Shown here piece after piece: positions 9,728-21,101 of a stretch of 64,000 nucleotides of DNA. The first letter of the stretch is position 1, and each line of letters opens with the position of its first letter. Under the pieces are notes generated by a model that made no database searches, had not been told where the DNA came from, and saw nothing but the letters and a program-made list of their open reading frames with translations. Origin of the DNA: Athripsodes cinereus (taxonomy: Eukaryota > Arthropoda > Insecta > Trichoptera > Leptoceridae); contig OX388311.1 in the NCBI GenBank assembly GCA_947579605.1, positions 27,096,951 to 27,160,950 of the forward strand, written 5' to 3'. The position numbers and the translations under genes are program-made.

Positions 9728-12277
9728 AGTCAACTTCATTTAAAGAAGACTGCTTCATTTAAAACTGTAAAGATGAGTCCAGGCCTAATAAAGGAAGATG
9801 GACACAAATATGACTATCCTTATACGGTTGTGACTTAAAACATAATATTAACTGTCATATTTAACCGAATGACAAAGGGCTTGTCTTGTCAAATCAAATA
9901 TTTTCAACTCATAATATTCGTAAAAAGACGTTTTTCTAGAAAGAGTATTTTTTCAGTAGGCAACCTGTGGTGTGTCTGATTATATAGTAAGGCAAAAAAC
10001 AATTTTGTAATTGGCACGCGTAGTCAATTATATTTTTGTTAAAACATTATCAATAATCGTTTAATATCCATATAAAATATACCGGATACACAGAATTTAT
10101 TACAGATACATAATAATTGATTTGACGAAGTGTAGTAAATTTTACCAAAGGTGGATCCCACGCAGATATAGATAAGTTGAATACTAAATAATTAAAGTAT
10201 ACAATATTATTCTGTATATGGAATAAGTAAACACCTAATAAATATTCATGTCAATTTGTATGTTTATATGTACTTCGTAGACTCCGTAATAAGACAAGAC
10301 AAAGATAAAATAATACACTATAATATGGAAGTCTCATCCTCAATAAATGTTTAAGGCTATAAATATTATATATCAAAGATATGAATGTTATCAGATTCGC
10401 ATCTCGAATTATTATTACTTACTATTATTATTTTTGTAAAATTATTTAAATATACATTTTACTATGTAATAATCAGTTTCTTTATAAAAATACACGTAAA
10501 ACATAATTGATTTTCTGAAATTTCAGCAGAGATCGTGCTTTGAATTTATTGAATATACATCAAAGCGGAGATAAATATTATATTTTTATTTTGATGTACA
10601 ATGACTGTTGAATAGGCATCTATCCTGGGAAATGTGATCCGTGATTTTATTAAAAACACGTAGAGCCGAAGAGAACAAGTTTATTTCACAGAACCAAGTG
10701 AAGAATGACAGAGAGCAATGTACAGGTTACAATGGTTTTTATAGACAAAGATTACCATAAACAAGATTCTATGGCATTAATTATTAAGGTGTGCTTACAA
10801 GTTCTAACAATGACCAAAATTGTATTTATCAACAAAAAAACATTACACTAATGCTTATAATAAAACTCGGCAACTATAAAAAAAAAATCATCCATATTTA
10901 ACATCAGATCGCGAAATATATCATGGCGTTGCCAGTTCTGATCTTTTTTCTACAATTTTTACTATTTATTAAGGAATTACTTATTTATGACACCTGCAAT
11001 TTAATTTGTCAAATTGATACTTTTCCTTAGCAAATCCGGGTGAAACACACTAGTATAATATAATACTGATTGTGTAACAGACAGAGGAGAATACCTGCCA
11101 GGTGAGTACCGAAATGATGGTGACACCCACACTGAAATTCTATTAGACAGTACCAAAGTACATGGAGTGAGAACAGCCAAGTAGGTATATAACAACATTA
11201 GATGGAGAAGGGTCATCTTAAACTAGATATAATGAAGCACCATAACTGTACAATTGTACATATGACATACCTACGATCGACGAATAAATTAAATACCATA
11301 TTTAATACTCTATATTCTTTTCAAAGCCATCCAGTCAATTGCATAATTTAGATACCTACATAATAATTGGTGGGTAAAGAAATACTAATGAATCTAAGCA
11401 GATAATTTAGTTCAAGCGAGCTTAGTTTTCCATCGGGTAAAAATGACCGTGGAGTTGATCGTTCATTACCAAAATGCGCATATTATGAAAAAATGTCAGA
11501 TTGTTCCATCCATTGTATTTTGTTTGTTTTGTTGAAAAAAATCAACCTAGACCGTACTGAATTAATGAATTTGCAGCTCGAGTATCCAATTTTTCATTCG
11601 CCTTTTAAAGTTTGAGAGCACAAGATGGCCTCCTGCAACTGATTGTCTTACCCTTCGAATAGAGGCCATCCTGTGTTCTATTCGGAGAAATACTTGGAAC
11701 ATTAAATAAATGATTTCAAACACTGACAGATTATTGAAAACGTAATGAATTTAGAATCTACAATAGCTCAAGGTGTCGTCAGAAGCAGTAAGAGTATGTA
11801 GGTCAACCAATAACCTTAAAATAATTTAAGACAATCAAAAATCAATAACGTTAAATATACTTATAGCAATATTGTGCTCTTATTAACACAAATATAGTTC
11901 AAAGTGTCGTCCTTAGTAAGGGACAACGTTTCATCCTTGAACCAAAAGGTCAAACAAATTTGTTTACTTCAGCTATTTGTTTGTCTTGTTGTACCACTAT
12001 CGCCGTTGCTAAACTAACAATTAATTAAGGACTATTAAGATAAATTAAGGAATATTTGTAATCTGTTATAGGTTTATATCATGAGAATAATAATAATTTA
12101 TAGTTTATGTTTTGTGACGACGTGACAGTGTTGTGAGTAAAGTTTTTCTTGCGTTGCTGTTAAAAATACTCACTAAACCACTGCACTCATAAAAATATAT
12201 TATTAGCCCTGTTTAACTAACCATGGTTAATCTGAAAAGAAAATTAACCCGTACAATAACAAAATTTTACTTTCTCG
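9728..12277. other. AT-rich DNA without recognisable gene; one small inverted repeat
   Basis: About 2.5 kb without recognisable genes or repeats. The only structure noted is the short inverted pair acaagatggcctc / gaggccatcctgt near 11620-11677, with one mismatch and a roughly 30-bp loop. Confidence 0.5.
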
Positions 12278-12345
12278 CTCGTGTCCATCCACTGTTGAAT
12301 ATAGGTCTCTTTCAGAGCACGCTGATTATTTTTTTTCTGTCAACG
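12278..12345 (-). repeat. RTE-type LINE 3'-end fragment
   Basis: In reverse complement it reads gacctatattcaacagtgga, which matches the 3' coding end (AYVQQW-type, gcctatgttcaacaatggac) of the RTE fragment at 33340-33688. Only a few tens of bases are recognisable. Confidence 0.6.
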
Positions 12346-12519
12346 CCTTCTTATATTACCTATGGTATATTTCTAAACTATCACTACACTCAATATTCTG
12401 AGTAAAATTCATAATATTATTCATCAATGTACATTTTGTTAGGTACATAATGTACATTATGTATTTATTTATTTGTCCATATATTTTTAATTATTTTATT
12501 TATTTATTATTTTATTATT

Positions 12520-12665
12520 TATTTTTGTTTTATGGGTTAGTTGGAAGATATCGCGCTTCAGCGATAAACTCGCCCATTGCACAAAAATATGTGTTCAGTG
12601 GTTATGATATCATGTTTTTTTTTCTCCTTGTATACTACGAGTATTTTTGTGCAATAAAGATTTTT
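12520..12665 (+). repeat. LINE 3'-UTR fragment with conserved hairpin
   Basis: The segment gggttagttggaagatatcg followed by cttcagcgataaactcgccc and ending gtgcaataaag resembles a 3'-UTR end I associate with insect Jockey/CR1-type LINEs. A small hairpin, atcgc...gcgat, lies in it. A second copy is at 63247-63350. There is no coding content. Confidence 0.6.
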
Positions 12666-12762
12666 ATTATGATTATTATTACATTGATGAACTTTTCAAA
12701 TGATAGCTGCTGTCTTATTGGCAGAAAGCGCCAAAAGCGATTGAAATCGGAAATAATTTTGT

Positions 12763-13010
12763 TCCATGGATCACCCGGCAAAAAATTGGTCTTCGACTAT
12801 TTTCCGTAAGTTTGCGAGTGTCCTTTAAAAGGCATGTATTCGTGAAACATCACGTTTTAAGATCTTTAGCATCTTCAGTTCAGCGATGAAGTATGCCAAC
12901 CATCCTGAATGTCTCAATTTTTATTAGCACAGAGAGGATAACTTGCATGTTGTTGCATGCAATTAGTTCGCTGACTACCCCACTAGTGGGATACACCGTG
13001 AAAGTATAAT
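12763..13010 (+). repeat. TAG-family SINE-like repeat, nearly full-length
   Basis: It runs from the 5' head (ccatggatcacccggcaaaa, equivalent to cccgtggagcacccggtaaa) to the 3' hairpin ccccactagtggg and a degenerate end. It is aligned along the whole length of the better copies with scattered substitutions. Confidence 0.8.
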
Positions 13011-13073
13011 ACTAGTAACATAAAAATTAGATACCTACTACTTTAGCCGTTGTTAATTAATTTGTTTTACTTC

Positions 13074-13206
13074 TTAAATTCAGAGATGATGCTTGCCACC
13101 CATCCTGAATGTCTTACTTTTTTGTTGGCACGGAGAGGGCGGCTTGTATATTTGTTGCATGCGGCTGGTCTACTGACTGCTCCACTTGAGGAAAATGCCA
13201 TGATTG
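13074..13206 (+). repeat. TAG-family repeat, 5'-truncated copy
   Basis: It contains only the 3' half, from the attcagagatgatgcttgcc block to atgccatgatt. It lies just 63 bp after the previous copy, in the same orientation. Confidence 0.72.
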
Positions 13207-13609
13207 TTTTGTAGAAAAATTAAATTAAGTCATTCTTTAAAGATTAGAATACTACTAATTTCTCTTTTGGAGTAACATCTTACTTAGTCGGACATAACAG
13301 ATGTAATAACAGTTATTCTGTGATTGTTAGTATGGGTGTATTCGTCGTAGTACGGAAGTGTACTACAAAGTTTTTATTATTACACATGGGGTGCGCATCG
13401 TAATACCTACTCGTACAAGTTGATTGTAGTTATCTACACAAACCATGTCATACATTGTGTTGTTACTCTTCTCAGTTTTAAACCAAATAATAACTCACCA
13501 TTCTACTAGCGTTTTGAAGTAATATTGTTGGCAAAATTAAATCCTACGTCAGAATATTACGAATGAGAATTTCATCATTATTTTTCAAATACCAATACCA
13601 TATCATACG

Positions 13610-13790
13610 AGTTCGTCGGTAGCCTGGAGGTAGAGTATCGGCCTTGTGACCATGAGGTCCGTGGTTCGATCCCAGGTGCTGGAAAACTCCCCTTTCTCGA
13701 CACAAGTCTTAAGCTTACTGTGAAAGGTGTTTAAGGTTGTATTTGGGTTTATAACAAAAGCCCAGATATATCTTTAAAGAAAAGTAGCCA
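13610..13790 (+). repeat. tRNA-derived SINE, good copy
   Basis: It starts agttcgtcggtagcctggag. An A-box-like ggtagcctggagg and a canonical B box ggttcgatccc (13663-13673) are spaced as in a tRNA gene, giving a pol III internal promoter. The tRNA-unrelated body contains ctcgacacaagtcttaagct and ends near cccagatatatc. The copy at 44089 starts at the same base and shares the body, which fixes the 5' end. It is a SINE rather than a working tRNA gene, because the acceptor and anticodon stems do not pair well and the body continues past the tRNA part. Confidence 0.85.
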
Positions 13791-13939
13791 GAAGACCACC
13801 TGTTCGTATAAATAAACATGAATGTTGTCCTCTTTTTTAAATATCTATCTTTTTCAATTTCTTAATCCTTTAATCAAGCAAAAATTTGTATATATGATAT
13901 ATATTACGGTTCATATAAATACGATTTTTTAAGGTTAAG

Positions 13940-14140
13940 TTCCAGGAAAAGACTAAGTTTCCCAATTTCCATTTTTCTAATGCCCTGTTAATAGCAGATA
14001 TTCGTTATTCAGCTATGAGGTGTGCTACATATTCTGAGTAGGTACATATCTCGTTTTCATTGACACGGATAGGACGACTTTCATATTTATTACATGTAGT
14101 TGGTCTGCTGGCTACCCTTTTCCCTACCGTGAATGACATA
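13940..14140 (+). repeat. TAG-family repeat, strongly diverged copy
   Basis: Recognisable by tattcagctatgaggtgtgc, the block ggacgactttcatatttatt and ggtctgctggctaccc. It is the oldest-looking longer copy. Confidence 0.62.
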
Positions 14141-14676
14141 TACAGATAGATAATATATTAAACAAAAAAAAAAAATACTTCCATAAAACGTAATATTTAA
14201 AAATGAAGAAGTTCTTGGAAATGATGTGTAGCTAAAATCGTCAAAATGTGTTTTCTCAAACAACATTTCAGTAGAAAAAAAATATAAAACATTAACATGA
14301 GAAGAGTATATGAAAAATAAAATAATGTATTGGTATTATTCCTTAAAGAGGATTATTATCTTCTCAAAAAATATATAAAATAATAAAAACATTATTCAAT
14401 TTAATTTACAAAGCGACATTTCGCTCTTACCATGAATTAAGTGGAAGTATCTAAAGCAGCTTAAATAAAACAATTTTCGTAAAATCTTTGAAAATTATGT
14501 TACGATATTTTCAGAATGTATTTAAATATCTGTTCTAGAATATGGTGAATAAAAAATATAACACATTTTTAATGACTGTTAATTAATGTAAACACGTAAT
14601 TGCGAAGTAATTTTTAATACAAAAAACAATATCTTTGTTATGTGCTGTACCTATAAATTATAATTTCGCAAAATAA
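14141..14676. other. No gene recognised
   Basis: AT-rich DNA without identifiable content. Confidence 0.5.
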
Positions 14677-14803
14677 ATCGCACGTTATACTTTCATAAGG
14701 TAGGTTAGCATAGAGAAAATCGCACGTTATACTTTCATAAGGTAGGTTAGCATAGAGAAAATCGCACGTTATACTTTCATAAGGTAGGTTAGCATAGAGA
14801 AAA
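14677..14803 (+). repeat. Tandem array, three perfect 42-bp units
   Basis: Units start at 14677, 14719 and 14761, each reading atcgcacgttatactttcat then aaggtaggttagcatagaga then aa. All three are identical, so the expansion is recent or homogenised. There are no spacers, so it is not a CRISPR array. Confidence 0.95.
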
Positions 14804-15333
14804 GCTTTTGGATAATCTCAACGTTTGAATGAACTGAATATCGGAGATGATTGGAATTTTACAGCAACATATATGAAAATTTTACAACTTTGAGATCCAT
14901 AGTATGCAAGGCAAAAACTTTGCAAAAGATATGAGTTATCGGAATTAAATTATACCTAAAATACCATGAAGGTATTTACATCAACTTTGCGATTTTAGAA
15001 ACGAAGTTGCGTAAATCAACAGTAGATATTATTTGAGTTTGAAAAATATGTAATAATTTACTGCCGACAATTTGGGTCGTAGTATCTACGAAAGTGCTGT
15101 CCTCAGCTTAAGTCACATTTCCGTCTCTCGCATACATCAAGTTACTACGGAGTGTAATAAATAATAGACTGACCCAATCCCAGTCTGGGTTTATGAATAA
15201 ATAATAATGATATCGTTCGTCAGATGGCGGATGTTGATAGGATGGACCAAAGGTTCCGAATAGCAATGTCTAGGGATAGATCGATACCAATAATATCTGA
15301 AAAGATAATATCATCTACGAAAAAACTTATGGC
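14804..15333. other. No gene recognised
   Basis: Unannotated DNA. A slightly GC-richer stretch near 15060-15180 is unidentified. Confidence 0.45.
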
Positions 15334-15616
15334 ACACTAGCGTATCCCGTGGAGCACCCGGTAAAGAATTGGTCTCCCACTCTTCTGCGTAAGTTTTCGA
15401 GTGTCCTGTAAAAGGCAGGTGTTCGAAAAAAAATAAGACATTTTACATCTTAAATTCAGCGTTGAGGATTGCCACCCATCCTGAATGTCTTGATTTTATA
15501 CTGGCACGAAGAGGACAGTTTGCATGTTTCTTACATGCAGCTGATCTGCTGGCTACCCCACTTGTGGGATATGCCGTGATGGAATAGTAGTAGTAGTAGT
15601 AGTAGACACTAGCGTA
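15334..15616 (+). mobile_element. TAG-family SINE-like element, complete with target-site duplication
   Basis: This is the clearest copy of the family. The 11-mer acactagcgta flanks it at 15334-15344 and 15606-15616. The element runs from tcccgtggagcacccggtaa to a (TAG)n tail at about 15585-15605. The sequence tggagcacccgg (15350-15361) fits the pol III A box at most positions, and aggtgttcga (15417-15426) resembles a B box. Two small hairpins near the 3' end, gcatgt...acatgc (15522-15538) and cccacttgtggg (15557-15568), recur in other copies. The duplication and tail point to LINE-mediated insertion. No protein is convincingly encoded. Confidence 0.85.
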
Positions 15617-16966
15617 ATCCTGAAAAATGTATTATAAAAAATCAATATACCTATTTATATTTACAAGTCCCGTGGTTATTGAAAAATATGTGAGTATGTT
15701 ACCTTAAATCTAAAGTTCCCAGTTCATCACTAACCTACTTACACTACAATCCTTGTGGGATAAACAGAGTAGACTTTATGCCAAACTTTTCTGCTCATTC
15801 ATACATCACTGTTGAAATTGTGTTATTTAAGTGTTATTTATTTCAGTTCCAACGGATGTGTAACTTTTTATACGCACATGAATAACAAATGTTATATTTT
15901 TATGAAAAAAAAACATTCTGCTGTATTCAGTCCTCAATCACTCGCAAACGAGTAAATGTCGTCGTGATAAAATAGAATAAAATAAAATGACTTTGGAGAC
16001 TTAAATGAACATCGTAGAATACATAAAACGTAGTCTGAAATTTATTCACTTTGATTTTTCTTTATTTAAGAATTAAAAATTTACATATAAAGCCAGTAAC
16101 GGTTTTCAAATATTTATAAAAAAAAATAGCAGAAACCAATTTACAGCTTCTTAAATATATTACAGCATTATCAAACTAAAGAATTACGTATTTTCTGCGA
16201 CCCTCCAATGTTATTAGCATCCAAACCAGATTTATAGTAGAGACCCAAAAATTCACATTCCTAAAACTTTCATCGTCTCATACCTACTTATACTACATAC
16301 AAAATCAGTGTTTTGGGAGGAAAGTAAAAATTCCCTCTTATGTAAGGACATTATTATTAACTCTATTATTATGCATCATAAATATTAATTTCGTACATAA
16401 AATCTTCTTAATTCATTCGCATTTAAAGAAGGATATTATATTACAATATGTAGATAGTGGAGATATTATTTTTATTTATTTCCGGATAAAGCGACGAGTC
16501 AGACGAAAAAAGACGAAAGCCACGTGGTGTAGGATTGCCAACTCAAAATATCTGTGTTAGCCACGGGGATATCTTAGAAGCAAGACCGGAAACAGTTTAC
16601 TGGCCGACAGCATTTGAGCCAAGACTGTAGTGTATACTACGCAACGGTGAAAACACGCCATACATAGAAAAGTAAAGTAAGTAAACGTATTTTCTCGGAA
16701 GGCTTGACTCCTGAGATATCCGGAAGTGTAGAAGATCTTTAAATGTAAATCTTCTCGGAAATCAAGTCACTTGACATATGTCAATCTACATCATTTGGAT
16801 ATATTGATAACGATCACTAATGACACTTAGGATGAAATCAAATTAACCAACTACATTTTATCCATATACCAATAACTACCTATTATATACATAGGTATAT
16901 GATCCTTAATTCAGTCCTTGATTGCCTCCACAGATCACGAGTAGTCATATAATACGAGCGCGAATG
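15617..16966. other. No gene recognised
   Basis: AT-rich DNA. A GC-richer block at about 16490-16650 looks different from its surroundings but I do not recognise it. Confidence 0.45.
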
Positions 16967-17146
16967 TGTTGATGGAAAACAATATTATTGCAATTCATAT
17001 ATTGTTGATGGAAAACAATATTATTGCAATTCATTTATATTGTTGATGGAAAACAATATTATTGCAATTCATTTATATTGTTGATGGAAAACAATATTAT
17101 TGCAATTCATATATTGTTGATGGAAAACAATATTATTGCAATTCAT
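16967..17146 (+). repeat. Tandem array, five 36/38-bp units
   Basis: Units start at 16967, 17003, 17041, 17079 and 17115. Each begins tgttgatggaaaacaatatt and continues attgcaattcat. Units 1 and 4 are 36 bp, units 2 and 3 are 38 bp (atatat versus tttatat at the end), and unit 5 is cut short. The alternating length suggests duplication of blocks rather than single units. Confidence 0.93.
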
Positions 17147-20100
17147 GTAAGTAACTTCATTTGTGGAATAAGGTGCAGGAGTATAATAGAAAATGAATAA
17201 TAGTCGTTACCATCGTCGCATATGTTGAATAAATCAGTAATTTCTGAATTTGATAATTGAATATAATTTCTTCACTTTACATCAACCTGATAATGAAAGC
17301 CAAAGTTCATGACGGCCAGTTAGTGATTAATAAAACTACCATAAAAGTTATTATAAATGTTTTTTTTTCAATAATTAATAATGAAAAGAAATGACTATTT
17401 ATTGATTAAAAAGTAAAAACTTTCAAAATTCCTTGAGGTATTTTAATCGCTAACAAAGAAATAATTGAAAACTTAAATGTTTCGTTATCGATTTTTCAAT
17501 TATATCTGCATAATAAATTTGTACGTCCTATTATGGGTTACAAAGTTTTTGGACAGAAAACAGTTTCTCATAATAATAAATTCACTCATAAAAAATGTTA
17601 CAGGTTACAGAGAGAACCCTAGCAACAACTGCCTGATAATAACGACTCTACCAGTACTTGTGAAAGCACGTACATAAATTTAACTACAAAAAAATATGAC
17701 TTTCAAAGTCAGTCATTGTGTAATTTTGCATATCTATTCAGAATATTAGGTATGAAAAACGAGACTGGCCGATGAAATTAAATCAATAATTCATATGTAT
17801 GTATTTCTATAAAAAGAATTCTCAGATCCAAAAATTTAACATCATAGATCCAATATGAGGTATATTTGTACCTTAGTCACGTATCAGACTGCCCACAGTT
17901 TCAAGAAGTGATAGGGAGGTTCATATATAATATCAAGTAGTTTAATACATAATATATGGAGCCATGAAAATGTACAAATGTTTCTATATTGTACCAATCT
18001 AACGACTGAAATAATATTACGGTGCGGAGTTACTTTGCAGCTATCTACTGTTGAAAATATATATGTAATGAAATGTGAACGAGTAAAAAATGTATGGTGT
18101 ATATACTAATTAAACTGAACGCCAAGTAACCTTTCCAATAAAACACGTAGGCGTGTGTTATGTATATAGAGAGAGTGTGTATTAAATATCCATCCTTCTT
18201 GGAAACATCAATAATGAAAAGGTTTTATTTAATCAATTATTTTACACACAAATTCGTATCCTAAATAACTTTACGCCGCGAAGTCGTAACTGTTGAACAA
18301 ATTAAGTTTCAACCAAGGCGGAATGTAATGCGTTACACCGCGTACTCCACGAGTAACCTCGCTGCGCGCTGTGGATTTTCTTCAGATAAACAAATTGTGT
18401 TTGTTTTTACGTTTCCTCAACTTGCAGCAGGAAAGGGAAAACAAAATACGGGAGAGGAAATTACTTATTTATTGACTGAATGGCGTTGCAAATGGAAATT
18501 TTATACGGAGAAAATATTCACAGTGACTTGTGACATTTATGTAAGATCAATACACCAATAAATAAACAAAATAATACATCCCTAGATATAACTCGCTATA
18601 CAGAAATTTATAATGGTTATATTACATTGTCAAAGCGCGCAAATCTAAAAACTTAGTTCGTTACCAATAGAATTTCGAAGTTTCTATCGAGTTTGTACCG
18701 CACACATTAGCGTGTCTTAGTACAGTATTAGTTTGGGAGACTGAAAATCTATATCGCTTATACCACACGTGCACTCGTCCTAGATATATTTATAGGTATG
18801 ATGAGAGAAATGGATATCGCAATTTAATGAATTACAAAACGTGTTCGAAAATAATTGCACATATTGGAATACATTAAAAAATAAACGAATTAATACAATT
18901 TTCATTTATTTCGAATCATATATCAAACATCCATGCAATGAACATAGAGTGAACACCGATATTACTAGCAAATTACCACCGAACATAGGTAACTGTTGCA
19001 GACTTTTTTGGCAAGAGAAAAACTAATTCGCTGATTGTACGCAGCCCGGAGCCGATAATATATTTTATTTTCAAAAAGCAAAATAAACGAAAAAGCAGGC
19101 AAATTTATAACATACCAACAATGATAATAAACAGAAAAGGCTAAAGTTTATCTTTGGTTAGTACTGAGAATAAAAAAGATTTACATATTACTGGAGTATT
19201 GTTGGTACACATGACAAGAGCTCAAAAACTCCTAGGCAATACATGAAAAATATTATTTTATATAAAGAGATTTTTTACAGAGAGTATTTATAAAATAAAT
19301 TTATTCAAATAACAATATCGCTTTCGAAATATGTAATTGAGTACACGTGGGACATGTCAAACAGGATAATGCTTTAATTGTATCTTTCAGCGCGCATTGC
19401 TATAATTTATATCTCGTTACCGATAAAGCAATCAAAATTTTAAAATAAATTGAAATATTTTCGACATTTGCTTTGTAAGTCAAGCGTTGATTATAGCATA
19501 TTGGATTCTGAAACAATGAGATGAAATTGTAATAGCATTCTACATTAAAAGCTCACAGTATATTAAGGTCGACGTCAGGTAGACATCGATTAAATCATTA
19601 AATTATATGATAGAACAAATATAATATTGAAAGCAAATTTCCAAAAGGTTATAGTTTAACATATCACACGGTATAATAAAAACTGAGAAGACACTAAAAA
19701 ATAAACAGATCAACTGAATTCTGAGATCAAATCTTTAACAGAAAGAAATACTATAGATGATAATATCATTCTAGTAATAATTCTGTTTTTTTTTTATACA
19801 AGTGTAATAAACAAACATAATTATTCAGTTCTCACTTGTACGAATGATGGTAGTGAATAAATAAATATATCATTTCACATAAAATTTACACGTAACCTAA
19901 TCTAATGTTGTGTAACAAAGAACAAATAATTTGTTTCGAAGAACTCCATTTCAATACACGGTATAATAATTGAAGTCGGTTTGTTCTCTACAGTTTCCCT
20001 TGTTCAGCAAGTGTACTAGGTATGTACTCATCGCAAATATAATATTGTTTTACGTTCAACTTGAATTTATATTTGCGTTCATTTTAAGTTCAACGGGAAG

Positions 20101-20884
20101 CAACCGTCATGGCAAATTATAAATACAATAATATTAAATTAGCTAGAACGTAAGTCGAGAGAATCCGGTGAGATAAACCTGTCCAATATTATTAATATTA
20201 TTCACCTTGTTGAAGCAACTTGCTGCATTTTACTCCGAAATAAATATACCCCGCTGGTTCATCTCCGAACAACAATCCCCTTACAAATATTCTAATTCAT
20301 CTGATTAAATATACGCATGCATATTTTTTACATTAGTCAATTTTACCAGGCATGTATGTAATACAGAAATCGATGTCTTCTTTCAAAAGGTGCAATCACT
20401 GTGAGTGATCTTTCGAAAAAATATATTTTTTAAGATAATTAGGATATTTTCTTCTATGAAAGTGTTATCTAAGTGCATCAGTATGTCAATTTCATATTTA
20501 GCATCATCTATATTTTAGACTATAAATGCAAAAGAAAAATTGGTTATGCAATCAAACAAACACATTGATGTTGCAAAGCATCGATTATTTTTTCTTTATT
20601 GTAAGGGATATTTTATGGCTAAATCAGGAAATAGGAGGTGCAACACTTAAGTATATGTATGTAAGAGATCAAAAGTATCTTGATGTCATGTAGTGAAACA
20701 GCATATTAATCATATTATTAATTTTAATTTTGGAAGATGTTTTCTGAGAATGTTAGTAATAACTAGTCCATACTTTATAGGTTAACTTATTTACGTGGCT
20801 TTGCCATTTTTTGTTCAAATAGGAAACACAAGGAACGAATGGATAAGAAAAGGATGAAAAAGAGGATATATTTATCTAGTAAGA
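17147..20884. other. AT-rich DNA without recognisable gene
   Basis: About 3.7 kb. Short open frames are present (one near 18328-18561 is slightly GC-richer) but none shows a recognisable domain. Confidence 0.5.
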
Positions 20885-21101
20885 AAGAGTGAGGAAACAC
20901 GGGCGTCCGAGAAACACGTGGCTTGATCACGTGGATCAAATTCTCATGGAAGGCCGTGTGTTTAATAAGAAAAATCAACGTGCGTGCATGAGAAAATGCA
21001 TTAATGTAGAAGAAGCGAAAGAAGTATGTAGGAATAGATCTGTATGACATTCCGTTCTCTATGCCTACCCCACTTGGGTTTCTTATTAATTTTGATTGTC
21101 T
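20885..21101 (+). pseudogene. LINE ORF2 C-terminal fragment
   Basis: It encodes RKHGRPRNTWLDHVDQIL, then a basic Cys-containing segment (ACMRKCINVEEAKEVC), a stop, and a residual VLYAYPTWVSY. The GRP..WLD pattern followed by a Cys-rich tail and SAYPT-like end is what I associate with the C termini of certain LINE reverse transcriptases. The fragment at 40171-40373 is a paralogue, and 47320-47385 carries only the last part. No RT catalytic domain is attached. Confidence 0.65.

Noticed and set aside
10650..10960. Possible LTR of a retrotransposon
   Set aside because: The sequence had a superficial LTR-like feel, but no second copy, TG...CA pair, primer-binding site or gag/pol sequence was found nearby.
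11001..11216. 71-codon reverse frame near a GC-richer patch
   Set aside because: No domain, no related copy in the window, and no signal beyond length.
12450..12809. 119-codon frame with hydrophobic start
   Set aside because: It runs through (ATTT)-rich DNA, a LINE 3'-UTR fragment and the start of a SINE-like copy, so the apparent membrane segment is composition noise.
13610..13690. Functional tRNA gene
   Set aside because: The A and B boxes are present, but a clean cloverleaf could not be drawn and the copy at 44089 continues into the same tRNA-unrelated body.
14677..17146. CRISPR arrays
   Set aside because: Both arrays are pure tandem repeats without unique spacers, and the DNA is eukaryotic.
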